Shown here piece by piece: positions 33,421 through 44,980 of a DNA stretch of 64,000 nt (within the stretch, counting starts at the first letter, position 1; the number at the start of each line of letters is the position of its first letter). The DNA is taken from positions 2,666,001 through 2,730,000 of the forward strand of contig CM072337.1 in NCBI GenBank assembly GCA_036874045.1, in the 5' to 3' direction. Source of the stretch: Cymodocea nodosa (lineage: Eukaryota; Streptophyta; Magnoliopsida; Alismatales; Cymodoceaceae). Below the pieces are notes generated by a model that did no database searches, was not told the DNA's origin, and was given only the letters and a program-made list of their open reading frames with translations. The translations under genes and the position numbers were made by a program.

Positions 33421-34140
33421 TTATTTATTCATTAGTAAAGGTTACAAGATATATATATATATATACATGAAAAGGTCATTGTTTTTAATAATTTTCATAG
33501 TTTTTCTATTATAGTTTATATATAAATGATAAGAAAAATTCTATTAGCATATGCTTAAAACAAAAAATGCTAATACTTTTATAGAAAACATTGTTATCGT
33601 TCAATTTATAGAAAAATTCACACACAACATTTATATACATTAATGAAACAAAAATCACAAACTAGAGTTAACTATAATTTCAAGATATAGTTAACATATA
33701 GGACAAATAATTTTAAGATCTCATTTGCACCGTTTACTGGAGTTAACTATCATCGACAATCTACATTATTTGGTTGTGTTTTGCTAGCAGAAGATAGTTT
33801 TCGTTGATTATTTACTACATTTCAGATATGTATGTATGGGAAAAATCTGAAAGCTATCATTACAGTCATTGCAATGTGTACGATTATACCTCAAGTATTT
33901 AAAGGAGTAATACATCATTATTATTCTTGACATATAGGACGTGAAGTAGAAGAAAAAAAAGATTGCAAACATTGACAACTGGAAGGTTTTACTCATTGAA
34001 ATTTAAGTTGTTGAGTGTTATACTAGGAAAATGTTATTGTTATTACAGAATGAAATGAGGAAAACAATGATATATGTAACTTAAAAAATAAGTAAACAAT
34101 AAAACACATTATACAGTTTGGAAACCACAAGTACAAAGTA
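33421..34140. other. AT-rich stretch without recognisable content
   Basis: I see no gene, LTR or clear repeat, apart from the (TA)n run and a few AGTTAACTAT words near 33665-33750. Confidence 0.4.
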
Positions 34141-34800
34141 GCCCCGAAATTGTAATTTTGAAAATGGAGGTTGATTTTGAGATAAGATGTTTAGGTAAAA
34201 AATTTGAGATTCTTTGTCATCACATTTTTTGTGTTTTATGGACAAAACAAGTATGACATTTACTAGATAAATATATACTACATAGATGGACTATTAAGTC
34301 TAGATATTACACAAGTATAATTGATGTACAATCGGAATGCATAGATGGGTAAGTACAACATATTATATTATAATAACATTTATCTATTATTAAACAAAAT
34401 TTAACATTCACTTTTTTTATAAATTAACTCCTCTCATGTTATGGGACTTGTAGTCAACGATATTTAAATTTGTTAATATTGATGTCTCTTCAAATCAGCA
34501 ATACATAATAGTGAAATGGAATGTTTGAGGAAAACATTGGAATTAAGTCTTCAAAGTAAAAATGATAATGAAACATATATGAGAAGTGAGTCAAATAATA
34601 ATATGAATTTTCCACCTAAGTTTGTAGTGAGAGATTCATCTACAATACGAAAAACAAAAGGAAAACCTCTAAATAGTGAATGAATTAAATATAGTGTTCA
34701 AGTTGCACAATTTGAAATGTAGAAAAAGAGAAGAATGTGTAAAATATGTAATCAACTTGGACATTATATCACTACTTATCCAAATATCGGTTAATTTTAG
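34141..34800 (+). pseudogene. FAR1/FRS-like (MULE-derived) fragment: SWIM finger and C-terminal CCHC-like motif
   Basis: The plus strand reads GKKFEILCHHIFCVLWTKQV then HLLDKYILHRWTIKSRYYTS at about 34190-34315. This matches the SWIM zinc-finger end of FAR1/FHY3-related proteins and MULE transposases (C.CRKFE..GI.CRHIL.VL...IP..YIL.RWT). After about 300 bases come PPKFVVRDSSTIRKTKGKPL and MCKICNQLGHYITTYPN (34737-34790), like the KG.P.....RKC..CG..GHN..TCP tail. The first SWIM Cys and the last Cys of the tail are changed. It may derive from a host FRS gene or from a Mutator-like element. Confidence 0.6.
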
Positions 34801-35884
34801 TATATCAATTATGTATTATATTTTTTTATTTATTAAACTAATAGATTTAGTAAATCCAAATTTTATAGGTTCTAACCAAATAGTACAAAAGTAAGGACAG
34901 ACTTCACCATAAAAATAACTAAATTCATTATTTAATAGAGACATTATTTTGATGCATAACCATCTATTTTAGGAGCTGATAAATTAGTTTAAAAAAATAA
35001 AATTAATGTTAGTTTTTTATATTGTACATGTGCATTTATATAAAGGAAATTGCTTATATTATACATGTGCATTTATATTCCTTAATTACATTAACATGTG
35101 CATTTGGGAGTTATTACATAAGACTTGGCTTTCTTGTTGATAGTTTTTATTTCACTTCATTGACAAGATTTCATGTGATAGAAATTGATAATTTTTGATG
35201 TCATTTTATTTTTGTAATATCCCTTGCTAAGTGATTTTCCATTTAATCAAGTATCTCTTTGGTAGCAATAATTAATAAAATAGATGATTCTTTCTTGGAA
35301 TTCCATTCCACACCATTCAAAAGACAGCAATGACACTCAACTCTTGGTCATCGTTGCATGAAGTAGAATTTCAAATAACAACATACTATCAAAACTCTAT
35401 AGCCAACAAATGTTTGACATGTTAAATAATGTTTATCTAATTGATAGATATTTTGCATTATCATGGTAAATGTATGAAATGTTATATAATTTTGTATTTC
35501 ATTTACTAGACTTATATTTCTATATATTTGATTAGATAAATCTATTTGAATGATAAAATATTTACCAAATGATGTATGTTGACTTAGTTTAGTATTCCTT
35601 TTAACTGTGCACATACAACTATTATTCTATGCAATTTAAGTGGTGTGATTGCTACATGATTAAGAATGGTAGAGATTTTAGATAGTATTATTCTAATATT
35701 CTTATAAGAATGTGCATGCAATATTGTGAGAGTTTGATGTTGAATTTGCAAGGAGTCCAATGCTGAAATCATCTAAAAAAAATGTAAGATAATAAGATAT
35801 GACAAGATCGAAATGTAAGGTCGAAAAAATAAGATAAACATAATTAAACATTTAAATATAAGATAAAAAATAATAATAACAACA
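34801..35884. other. AT-rich stretch without recognisable content
   Basis: No convincing coding sequence. A 20-25-bp word (ATTATACATGTGCATTTATA) is repeated near 35023 and 35058. Otherwise unassigned. Confidence 0.35.
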
Positions 35885-36222
35885 TTTTATAAATGTCGGA
35901 TGGTGCAACTGACATTTATATTATTTCAAGGTTCCATTTTCATGTAACGCATCTACGACTTTCTTCTGTCACCGTATACAACGTCCCAAAGACTTTATTT
36001 TCCAATAATCAATCAAATTCTAGGATCTATAATTATAAGTATTTAAATATTATGATCTGATTAAATAAATATAATTCAACTACGTCACAACCGAAGTAAC
36101 TAAACACCAATTGTAGTCGACGAGACATATAATCAGTTGATCAATTCTACCGCTGATAGCGAAATAATTCATTGTTACCTTGAATATAAATGTCGGATGG
36201 CGTAACCGACATTTATAATATG
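35885..36222. repeat. Two CACTA-like subterminal palindromes (ATAAATGTCGG...CCGACATTTATA)
   Basis: Near 35890-35925 and 36187-36220 the sequence ATAAATGTCGGATGG is followed within about 8 bases by AACYGACATTTATA; the two copies are direct repeats of one palindrome. Such GACATTTATA-type palindromes are common near the ends of plant En/Spm (CACTA) elements. I see no terminal CACTA or transposase, so only a remnant is likely. Confidence 0.45.
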
Positions 36223-36297
36223 TCGGGTGTGCTTTTCCTATTTTTATTAATTTTAGATTTCATTTTCTTACTTTAAATATTTAGTTTCTAAAGTATT

Positions 36298-37922
36298 TGT
36301 TAGTTATAATGTTCTTATTCATTAATATTGATATATTTTGATGAATGACAAAATGATTTTTAAAGCATGTAAAGTGATGAATTTCATAAATAATATCAAG
36401 TTTATAATGTTTAAGTATAATCAAAAATTTATCTAACTTATAATTCTGATTTAAAACTTTAAATTTTATTTAAGTATATAATTTTATGGTAACTTATATA
36501 ATTAAGATGATAAATTGATAAACAAACGTAAAGTTACGAAGTTATATAAGTTAAATCTTAAGTTCGTAACGATATGACTTTAACATTACGGATCTTCATA
36601 AACTTATGATATATAGAATCCGTAAAATTATTAGCATAACTTGACGAACCTTCGTAAGGTTATTTCCTAAGGGAGTTCATAAAGTTATAAGTCAAGTATA
36701 GGTAGTTTATAAAAAGATATAGGATAATATTTTACACATGTCAACCTATAAGAGTCTGTAAAATTAAGGAGATAAGTTTATAGATGTTTGTAATATTCTA
36801 CTTTGCATAAGTTCGTAAAATTATGGGCATAACTCTACAAGAGGTCGTAATGTTATGACTTTGATGAATGTATTTAACTGTTATATTTTTATTTAATCAA
36901 AGTTTTAGTGCAAAATTATTTGTTTTTCAGATGACACGTGGCACACATGTAAACATGCACACATTTCACCATATTACAAAAGACTCGGTCAAAATATTTA
37001 CAGATGGTAATCAGAGATCAATTTGACAAAGTTAAGATTAAAGATCGTGGTTCAGAAAAAGTTAACTCTATGAAGTAAGTTCATTGAGTTATAGTTAAGT
37101 CCATGAAGTAGGTCCATTGAGTAAAGTTAAGTTCACGAAGCAAGTCCGTTGAGTTACAATTAAGTCCACGAAGTAGGTCCATTGAGTAAAATTAACTCCA
37201 TAAAGCAGGTCCATTGAGTTACAATTAAGTCCACGGAGTAAGTCTATTGAGTTTCGCTAACTCCATGAACTAGATATGTCTCAACGATCATGTAGTAAGT
37301 GGTTGTAGAAAATCTAGAAGAGAAAGAACGAAAGTTGAAAGTTATTAAAAGGAACTCTACGATAATAAAGCTATTACTTGAAGATTTAAGAGTTGTCATA
37401 TCTACAAGAGGAAAGTTGTATTATGTTTATGCTTTCATGATTAATTCCTCTTCGCATTAAATTATTTAATTGAAAAGAGAACCTATCTACAAGGGATGTT
37501 GTGGAAGAAACTCTAAAAGGTGTTCTTTTAGAAAAGTTTCGGAGGAACTTTACAGGAGCACGTAAAGTTGTGCAAATAACTATACATAAGCTAGTATAGT
37601 TAGCATGGTAACTATACAAGGGTTCATACAGTTAAAAGGAGAACTTCACGAAGGATTGGTGCCTTGTTAAAGTTGATTTAGCTTTGAGTAAAGTTGGAGA
37701 CACCAGGTTTTGAGTGAATCAAAAATTCCTAAGGATATTAAATTCTTGAGTAGAGACGCAAGGAGTGGACATACCTTGGTTGAGGGGAACCACTATAAAT
37801 TATTTATGTGTTTTAATCTCTATTTTATTTTCACATTACCTAGATTTAAAAAGGGACAAAATACAAAGAAAATTATAGTATACTTAATTCACCCCCCTCT
37901 TAAATATAAACATTTCTTAACA
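36298..37922 (+). repeat. 5' LTR of copia element H (1625 bp)
   Basis: It begins TGTTAGTTATAATG and ends CACCCCCCTCTTAAATATAA then ACATTTCTTAACA, with inverted termini TGTTA/TAACA, and is followed after two bases by a PBS. About 37060-37280 is a run of CCATTGAGTTA and AAGTCCACGAAGTA units, the same motif as in the gypsy LTRs. 36540-36850 has another repeated word (TCGTAAAGTTAT). Confidence 0.8.
37060..37280. repeat. Tandem run of AGTTAAGTCCACGAAGTARGTCC-type units in a copia LTR
   Basis: Six to seven units of about 33-37 bp alternate TAAGTCCACGAAGTAAGT and CCRTTGAGTTACA. The word set is that of the palindromic motif in the gypsy LTRs and spacers. Confidence 0.8.
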
Positions 37923-37924
37923 AG

Positions 37925-37936
37925 TGGTATCTGAGC
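37925..37936 (+). other. Primer-binding site of copia element H (initiator tRNA-Met type)
   Basis: TGGTATCTGAGC, one change from TGGTATCAGAGC, the usual primer-binding site of plant copia elements, two bases after the LTR. Confidence 0.85.
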
Positions 37937-38019
37937 TTTGTTAGATCATTTTTCTTCTAGGAAAGACATTTTTAAATCTATATTTTTGAGATTAAAATGA
38001 CAAGTTTTGGAAGTGAAGT

Positions 38020-39787
38020 AACAAAGTATACTTATTTTATAGGCCACCTTTGTTCGATGGAACAAAGTATACTTATTGGAAATAGAGAATGATTGTTTTT
38101 ATTCAATTAATTGACTTTGAATTATGGAATGTATTTATCGAAAAAGTTCCTGAATTAAATACACCATATAATCTTTGGATAGATGAAGAAAAGAAATTAC
38201 AACAATTAAATGTTAAAGGAATGAATATCCTATTTTGTGCACTATCTTATGAGCAGTTTAATAAAGTTTTATCTTACACGTCTACTTTCAAAATATGGCA
38301 TACATTAGAAATTACAAATGAAAGAACAAACTAAGTTAAGGAATCTAAAATAAATTTACTTGTACATCAGTATGAACTATTTATGATGCATGAAAATGAA
38401 ACTATTTTTGATATGTTTACTAGATTTCTTACCATAGTTAATGGTTTAAGAGCACTTGGTCGAGAATGTTTAGGAGAAGATCTTGTAAGGAAAATTTTGA
38501 GATCCTTGACTTCAAAGTGGAAATGAAAAGCAACAGCAATTGAAGAAGCTAAGGATTTATCAACATATACCATAGATGAATTAATTGGAAATCTCTCTAC
38601 ATATGAAGTTAAACTTAAAGCTAATCTTGTCCTTGGAGAAAGAATCAAAAGAAAAAGGAAATTACATTTTAGGTATCTTCTGATACAGAAGGATATTCTA
38701 ATTCTGATTCAGACATTGTTCTTTTAGCTAGAAAATTCAAAAAAGCCTAAAGAAAAAGGAAAGGCATAAAGAAAATTGAATCTTCAAGAAATGGAAAAGA
38801 AAAGACAAATGTTCCTATTGGTTATAAATGTAACAAAAAAGGACACTTTAGATTTAATTGTCCCTCAAGGTAAATGGATGAAAAGAAATCTGATAAGAAG
38901 TTTAAGGAAAAGAAGAGTAAATCTAAGTCTAAATTTGTAAAGAAAGAATTTAAGAAGAAGACTTTGCAAGCAACGTTTGATGATGAAAGCTCTTCAGATA
39001 ATGATGAAATATCAAATTCTTCCAATTCAAGCTCAAGTTCAGACACAGCTAAAGAATTAGCAAACCTTGCAAATGTAGCCTTCATGGCATCCACATCTGA
39101 GGTAAAAATTTTTAATTATGAAGAAAGTATTTCTGATAATAATATAGATAATAGACTTCTTCATGAATATAATAGATTAGCTTCAAAAATTCAGAAGTTA
39201 AAATTGAAAGAAAAATTTTATAAAATCTCATATTTCTAACTTAGAAGAATTAAATAAATCTCTACACGATTAATCAAATGAGTTAAATTTGGAATTTCAA
39301 AAACAAGTTACTGAAAATAAAAATCTAAATGTTTCTGTTAGTGAATTATCTACAAGTATTGAAAATGTTACTTTTGAGTTAGATTTAATTTCTGAATTAT
39401 ACAAGGAAGCCAAGAATCTTGAAGAAATTAATTAAAATTGGATCTAAAATTGGTCTAAAATTGTTAATCTAAAATCAAAAACAAGAATCTTGAAGAAAAA
39501 TTAATTAAGGCTAATAAAAATCTGATAAAATGGGTAATTGGCAAACAACACTTGATAAACTAGAAAGAACCCAATTTCCTGTTAAAGATAAAATTGGATT
39601 AGGTTTTAATTATCATGACAGTATTGTTAAACATCCAAAAGAAAAATCTGGTAGATTTGATAATAGCAAAATGATTAATGATAAATCTAAGAAGAAATCT
39701 TATAATTTCAAGAAGTTTAGTACCTATGGCAAATATAAATACAGAAGGTCAAATTACTATGATTATTATAAAAATTATAAGAAATAG
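38020..39787 (+). pseudogene. Copia element H gag
   Basis: The frame begins around PPLFDGTKYTYW (38043-38080), the usual start of copia gag core. It continues DFELWNVFIEKVPELNTPYN, then ALSYEQFNKVLSYTSTFKIW, NETIFDMFTRFLTIVNGLRA, LGEDLVRKILRSLTSKWK and DELIGNLSTYEVKL. The zinc knuckle reads GYKCNKKGHFRFNC (about 38820-38862), with the first Cys changed to Gly. A lysine/serine-rich and coiled region follows to 39787. There are several frameshifts. It matches the long gag of SIRE/Maximus elements. Confidence 0.8.
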
Positions 39788-41445
39788 TTAAACAACCTAC
39801 ATAATATAAATCATAAGTTTAAGACTCAATTTAAAAAGAAAAATAACTTTAGTTATCTAAGAACAAAATTCATTTGGAAGAAAATGATTAAAATTGTTTA
39901 GAAATGGGTTCCTAAGGAGAGCTGTAGTATTTCAGTTTGTAGTTTTTCTGACATTTCTGGACTCAAACAAATCTAGGTTCCAAGAAATGTGATTTTACCT
40001 TTTCTATAAGTGATAAAGTCTAAATGGGTGATGGACAATGGAGCTTCAAGTCATATGATAGGAAGAAAAGAATTACTTGAAGATATTCAAGAGTGTAGAT
40101 AAGAAACAGTTACATTTGGAAATTTAAAGAAAAGTAAAATAGTTGGTGTTGGTAAGGTAAGAGTTACTAACTCTATAATTATATCTAATGGTCTGTTAGT
40201 TAATAACTTAGGTTTTAATCTTATCAGTGTAAATCAATTACAAAATAAATGATATAAGGTTGTCTTCGAAAATAACAAATGTTTTATTGTTGAAAATTGT
40301 TCTAATCATGTTAAGTTTAAAGCAAAAAGAAAAGGATCTGTAACTATTCTGAAATTGCCTTCTAGTACTTGAGATAAAAAGTCATGTTTAATTGCTAAAT
40401 CTAAAAATGCATGGCTATTGCATAGAAAGTTAGGACATGCTAATATAAAATTATTACGTAAGTTAGCAAGGTATGAACTTGTTAAGGGTTTACCTAAATT
40501 GAAATTTTTAAAAGATCATGTTTGTGATGTATGTGAGTTGGGCAAACAACATAAAACTTCTTTTAAATATATTAATCAAGTCTTTAGTAAGAGAGTCCTA
40601 GAATTAGTACATATGTACCTATTTGTACCAACTAGAACTCAAAGCTTAGGTGGAAAAAGATATGCACTTGTCTTAGTTGATGATTATTCTCGATTAACAT
40701 GGGTTTATTTTCTAGCACACAAATCTGATGTGTTTGAGATGTTTAAACCCTTTTGTAATAAAGTTCAAAACGAAAAAGACTTACATATTAAGAAAATTAG
40801 AAGTGATCATGAAACAGAATTTGAAAATTCTAAAATGGATCAATTTTGTGAGGACTTAGGTATAGATCATAGGTACTCATTTCCAAGAGCCCTCTCTGAA
40901 AATGGAGTTGTTGAAAGAAAGAATCGATCACTTCAAGAAATAGCTAGAACTTTGATAAATGAGAATAATCTACCTTAGTTTCTGTGGATAGAAGCAATAA
41001 ATATATCATGTTATGTGATAAATAGAGTTCATTTGACACCTATCTTAAATAAAACACTATTTGTGATCTAACATGAAAGAGTTCCTAACATTGTATATAT
41101 GAAACCTTTTGGATGTAGATGCCTTAGCTTAGATACTAAGGGTAACAAAGATAAGTTTCACGCAAAATTAAATGAAGGTATCTCTGTTGGTTATTCACAT
41201 AGAAGTAAAGTATATAGAGTATTTCATACGGATACTAAAACCATAGAGGAAACTCTTTATGTGGTATTTGATGAAACACTTGTTGAAAATTTAGATCAAG
41301 TTAGTAAAAATATATCAGATGATGAATTACAACCTGAAATTGCTCCTAATAAGGAAAATAGACAAGGTGGTGAAGTTCATAAAAATAAAAATTGGAGATA
41401 CTCATCTAGTCATCCACCAGAATTAATTATAGGTGATTCTCATTG
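39788..41445 (+). pseudogene. Copia element H protease and integrase
   Basis: Protease active site KWVMDNGASSHMIGR is near 40020-40062 (usually DSG/DTG; here DNG). GAG-pre-integrase and the H2C2 finger follow: WLLHRKLGHANIKLLRKLAR then CDVCELGKQHKTSFK. The catalytic core has LVDDYSRLTWVYF (first D), IRSDHETEFEN (second D) and SENGVVERKNRSLQEIAR (Glu). Next are MKPFGCRCLSLDTKG and GYSHRSKVYRVFHTDTKTIE. The core is open from 40418 to 40978, then a stop at 40978, so decay is moderate. Confidence 0.88.
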
Positions 41446-42356
41446 AGGTGTTATGACTAGATCCAAGTTAAATATTGTTGGTGCTTATGCTTTTATTTCT
41501 TAGATTGAACCTAAAAATGTTTTTGATACATTAGAAGATGAATACTAGATAATGGCAATGCAAGAAGAATTGCAGGAATTTGTTAGAAACAATGTGTGGG
41601 AATTAGTACCATTACCTTTAGATCATTAGGTTATAGGAACTAAATAGATATTTAGAAATAAATCTAATGAAATAGGCTATATTGTTAGAAATAATGCTAG
41701 ATTGGTAGCTTAAGGATGTAATCAGGAGGAAGGCATAGACTATGATGAAACATTTACTCCTGTTGCTAGATTAGAAGCTATTAGAATATTGTTAGCCTTT
41801 GCTTGCTATATGAATTTCGCTCTTTATCAAATGGATGTTAAAAGTGTGTTTCTTAATAATTATATTAAGGAGGAAGTATATGTTAAAGAACCACCAAGGT
41901 TTGAAGATGAAAAATATCTTGAATATGTTTTTAGATTGAATAAGGCTCTCTACGAATTAAAGCAAGCCCTTAGATCTTAGTATGAAAGATTAAAAAAAAA
42001 TTCTTATTAAGAAAAATTTTAATATGGGTAAAGTAGATACTACTTTATTTGTTAAAAAATCCAGAAAGGATATTTTAATTGTGTAAATCTATGTTGATGA
42101 CATCATATTCTGATCAACAAATGAAAACATGTGCAAAGCTTTTGCTAAGGACATATCTGAAGAATTTGAAATAAGTATGATAGGAGAATTAAATTATTTT
42201 CTTGGCTTGCAAATTAAACAAACTATTAAAGGAATTTTTATAAATCAAGAAAAATATATAAATGAGATGTTTAAAAAGTTTGAGTTTACAAATACTAAAA
42301 TTAAAGTCACACCTATGAGTATTGTGAATGTTCAAAAAATATTAGGGGTGACCTGA
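41446..42356 (+). pseudogene. Copia element H reverse transcriptase, truncated
   Basis: RT motifs run NNVWELVPLPL, DYDETFTPVARLEAIRILLA, ALYQMDVKSVFLNNYIKEEV, YVKEPPRFEDEKY and FRLNKALYELKQALRS, then YVDDIIF (catalytic YVDD near 42090). ISEEFEISMIGELNYFLGLQ and KVTPMS follow before the sequence breaks off near 42325-42350. RNase H and the 3' LTR are missing. Several TAG/TAA stops lie at former Q/W codons. Confidence 0.85.
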
Positions 42357-43038
42357 ACGCCCACGAATGACACCAACACCTTACCATCGCGAACCCAAAA
42401 GGGGCCCACATTGGTGAAGGAGTTGCCACCTAGTCCATTAAAGGGAGACTAGGAAAACCTGTACTATCGATCTCTCATGTATCAAGGGATCGACAAGAAA
42501 AGCCCTCAAGACTTTAGGCAAGTCTCTCGAGTACGAGTAGGAAAGGTGTGAGGCACCCTACTCGCCTAGCCGAAGTCAACCTCTCTAAAGGGTCGTGCAA
42601 ATGTCCTATCAAACTCTAAAATACAAAACAAGGGATTACAAGACAATAGAAAGATTTCCTCCTAGAAACCATAGGCCCATAAGGCCTATGTAAAGACCAC
42701 AGGTCTTTAGTCAAAGTAGGGGAAAAGATCAAAGTCAACCATGTGACTTTGACTAGGGTCAACTCAGTTGATTGGGTACGCTAGGGGGTGACCTATGTGT
42801 GGGATCATTCAAAAGATCTACCTAAACACATGTTTGGGAAGGTGAGAAACCCTAAGTCCAAAAGGCCCAAGTAAAGGCAAAAGTCTTTGAGGTTGACTTT
42901 TTATAAAAGTCAACTAAGGATAGAAGGGTCATGTAGAAAATATGTATGACGGGCCTTGGATATCAAAGTCATAGACTTAACATCCCCCCATTGGCATATC
43001 ACAAGTTAATATTGTGGTCGGACCATCCCAAGAGGTAT
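42357..43038. other. Unassigned GC-richer fragment, probably from another LTR element
   Basis: Base composition differs sharply from both flanks. It contains CGCGAACCCAAAAGGGGCCC and GGAGTTGCCACCTAG, phrases seen in LTR/leader regions of Tat/Ogre-type gypsy elements, and inverted words around GACTTTGACTAGGGTCAACT. No reading frame is convincing. It lies between truncated copia RT and the 3' LTR of element D. Confidence 0.4.
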
Positions 43039-44968
43039 TGTTTGGGGTTGTTAAGTTAATTCTTAAACTTGTTTAATTTGTCTTTATGCTTATATCAATA
43101 ATTACTTTTAGAAGTAAACAAACAACCTTTTAGACAAATTAGATATTAATTCCAATTTGAATTTTAATTGCAAGTGCATAGTGTATATTGTATTTGTGTG
43201 CAAGTACAAGTCGATCCTACAAAGATTGAGTAAGAATTGTGTATTGTTTCGATTTTTATATTAGAGTTTATGTATGTTCAATTAAGCACTCTATTGAGTT
43301 ATAGTTAGCACAACGGACTTAGTTCGTGAAGTTATGGCTAACTCAATAGACTAACTTTGTGGACTTAAGTTAACTCCACGAGCCTATCTTTCCAATTAAA
43401 TACTACTATTTACAAAGGAATTTTGCCAACCATTGGGCGATTCCACAGATTGTAAATAACATCAATTAAGCTCTTCAATGTTAGTTAATATTAGATTTAT
43501 CATTAAGCAATACTAACATTCAGATATTTCAAACAGTAACCATTAAAATTTTTAAGTATTTAGAATGAATCAATTTCAGTAAACTGTAAAACTATTTTCT
43601 ATTTTCTGAATCAAACAAACATAAAACACTCACAATACTAACAATGGTAACATTAATTACGATACAAAATAAACAATACAACACTTAAATACTAAATGTA
43701 AACACAAATAATTTGTTGTTTTTGGTATTTTTGTTTTGATATGTTCATAAAGATGAATGAAAGGTGAAATGTAAAAATCTCTATCGACAATAAATATTTC
43801 TATCACTACATGCGACGTGATTACACCACTAAAAACTTAATCACTTACAATCTTGTCTCCTCTCCTTATAGAATCGCAAGTCCAAAATTGCAAGTTGATC
43901 TCCTCTTTAGCATACTGGCATCAACCCAAAACCAAGGCTAAAAGCTTTACGATATCCTGAGATATGAGTCGGTGCTTGGTGAAAATGGCTTCCCTTCCCG
44001 CAACATGATCACTCCTCACATTAGTTGTCAGGCACCATGTTTGGCTCGAAATCGACCTGACATCAGGAAAGTATACTCACAAACCTCCAATGGTTGGTGA
44101 TTATGGTGATTTTGGTGATGGTGTGGAATTTCAGTGAACTTCTAACGCTGCCTATAGTTAGCGCAGTCCTCCACCTCTACACACACTGCCCACCACCCTT
44201 TCTTCGTCTTTCTCCTCTTCTTTTATATTTCTTTCAGTAGTAACTGCTTCTACTTAGATGATCAGTTGGATTTCCTTTATTCATATCAACGATGGTGATT
44301 TCTTCTTCCATCCACGAGTAAATTCCTACGTGTTACATGCAATCGTGGTTTTCCTTCGAATGTCTTGTTTCTGTAACTGCTACAGTGGCATATTAGAAAA
44401 TAAATTGTCCGTAGAGTTACAGATAACTCAACAGACTTACTTCGTTGATTTAACTATAAAACACGTGCAATAAAGAAATAAGCTGCTAACATAACATGTT
44501 ACCTTAATGTATATTCATGTAACTCAACGTGTATAGTTATGCTAACTTAACAAGTTAAGCATGTGCATCTCACGTGATATACTAAAGCATTTAAATTCAA
44601 CACGTGCATAATTCTAACTTAACAAGTTCAGATATTCAACTTACGGTTTTTACTCACTAACTCAACAAGTTGTTACTATGTACCTGAATATTCTTTTAGC
44701 GTTTAAAACAAAACTATCTGGTACTTTAAATATAGCTCTCCAAAATAACAGAAAATTCGGATACTTAGGAATTAAAAACCTACAACTTACCGACAGTTCA
44801 GAAATGTACTTAATTAACATTAATTCCCTAAAATTATGTAAATTCTTTCACTAATGCATATAATAATGCAATTATAATATAATGGCTTAATTCTCATATG
44901 ATAAGCTAAATATTATGCAATTAACCATCATTTAACCCTTAATATTATGCACTTTTTCATTCTAAATA
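43039..44968 (-). repeat. 3' LTR of gypsy element D (1930 bp)
   Basis: On the minus strand it begins TATTTAGAATGAAAAAGTGC after a polypurine tract and ends AACTTAACAACCCCAAACA. Palindromic motifs lie near 43280-43385 and 44400-44460. The bases left of it (GGTAT) find no partner in the window. Confidence 0.8.
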
Positions 44969-44980
44969 CTTCCCCCATAC
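44969..44980 (-). other. Polypurine tract of element D
   Basis: Plus-strand CTTCCCCCATAC, i.e. GTATGGGGGAAG on the element strand, adjoining the LTR. Confidence 0.75.

Noticed and set aside
35348..35772. Two minus-strand open frames (62 and 88 codons)
   Set aside because: Cys/Tyr/Ile-rich translations of AT-rich DNA with no recognisable motif or partner.
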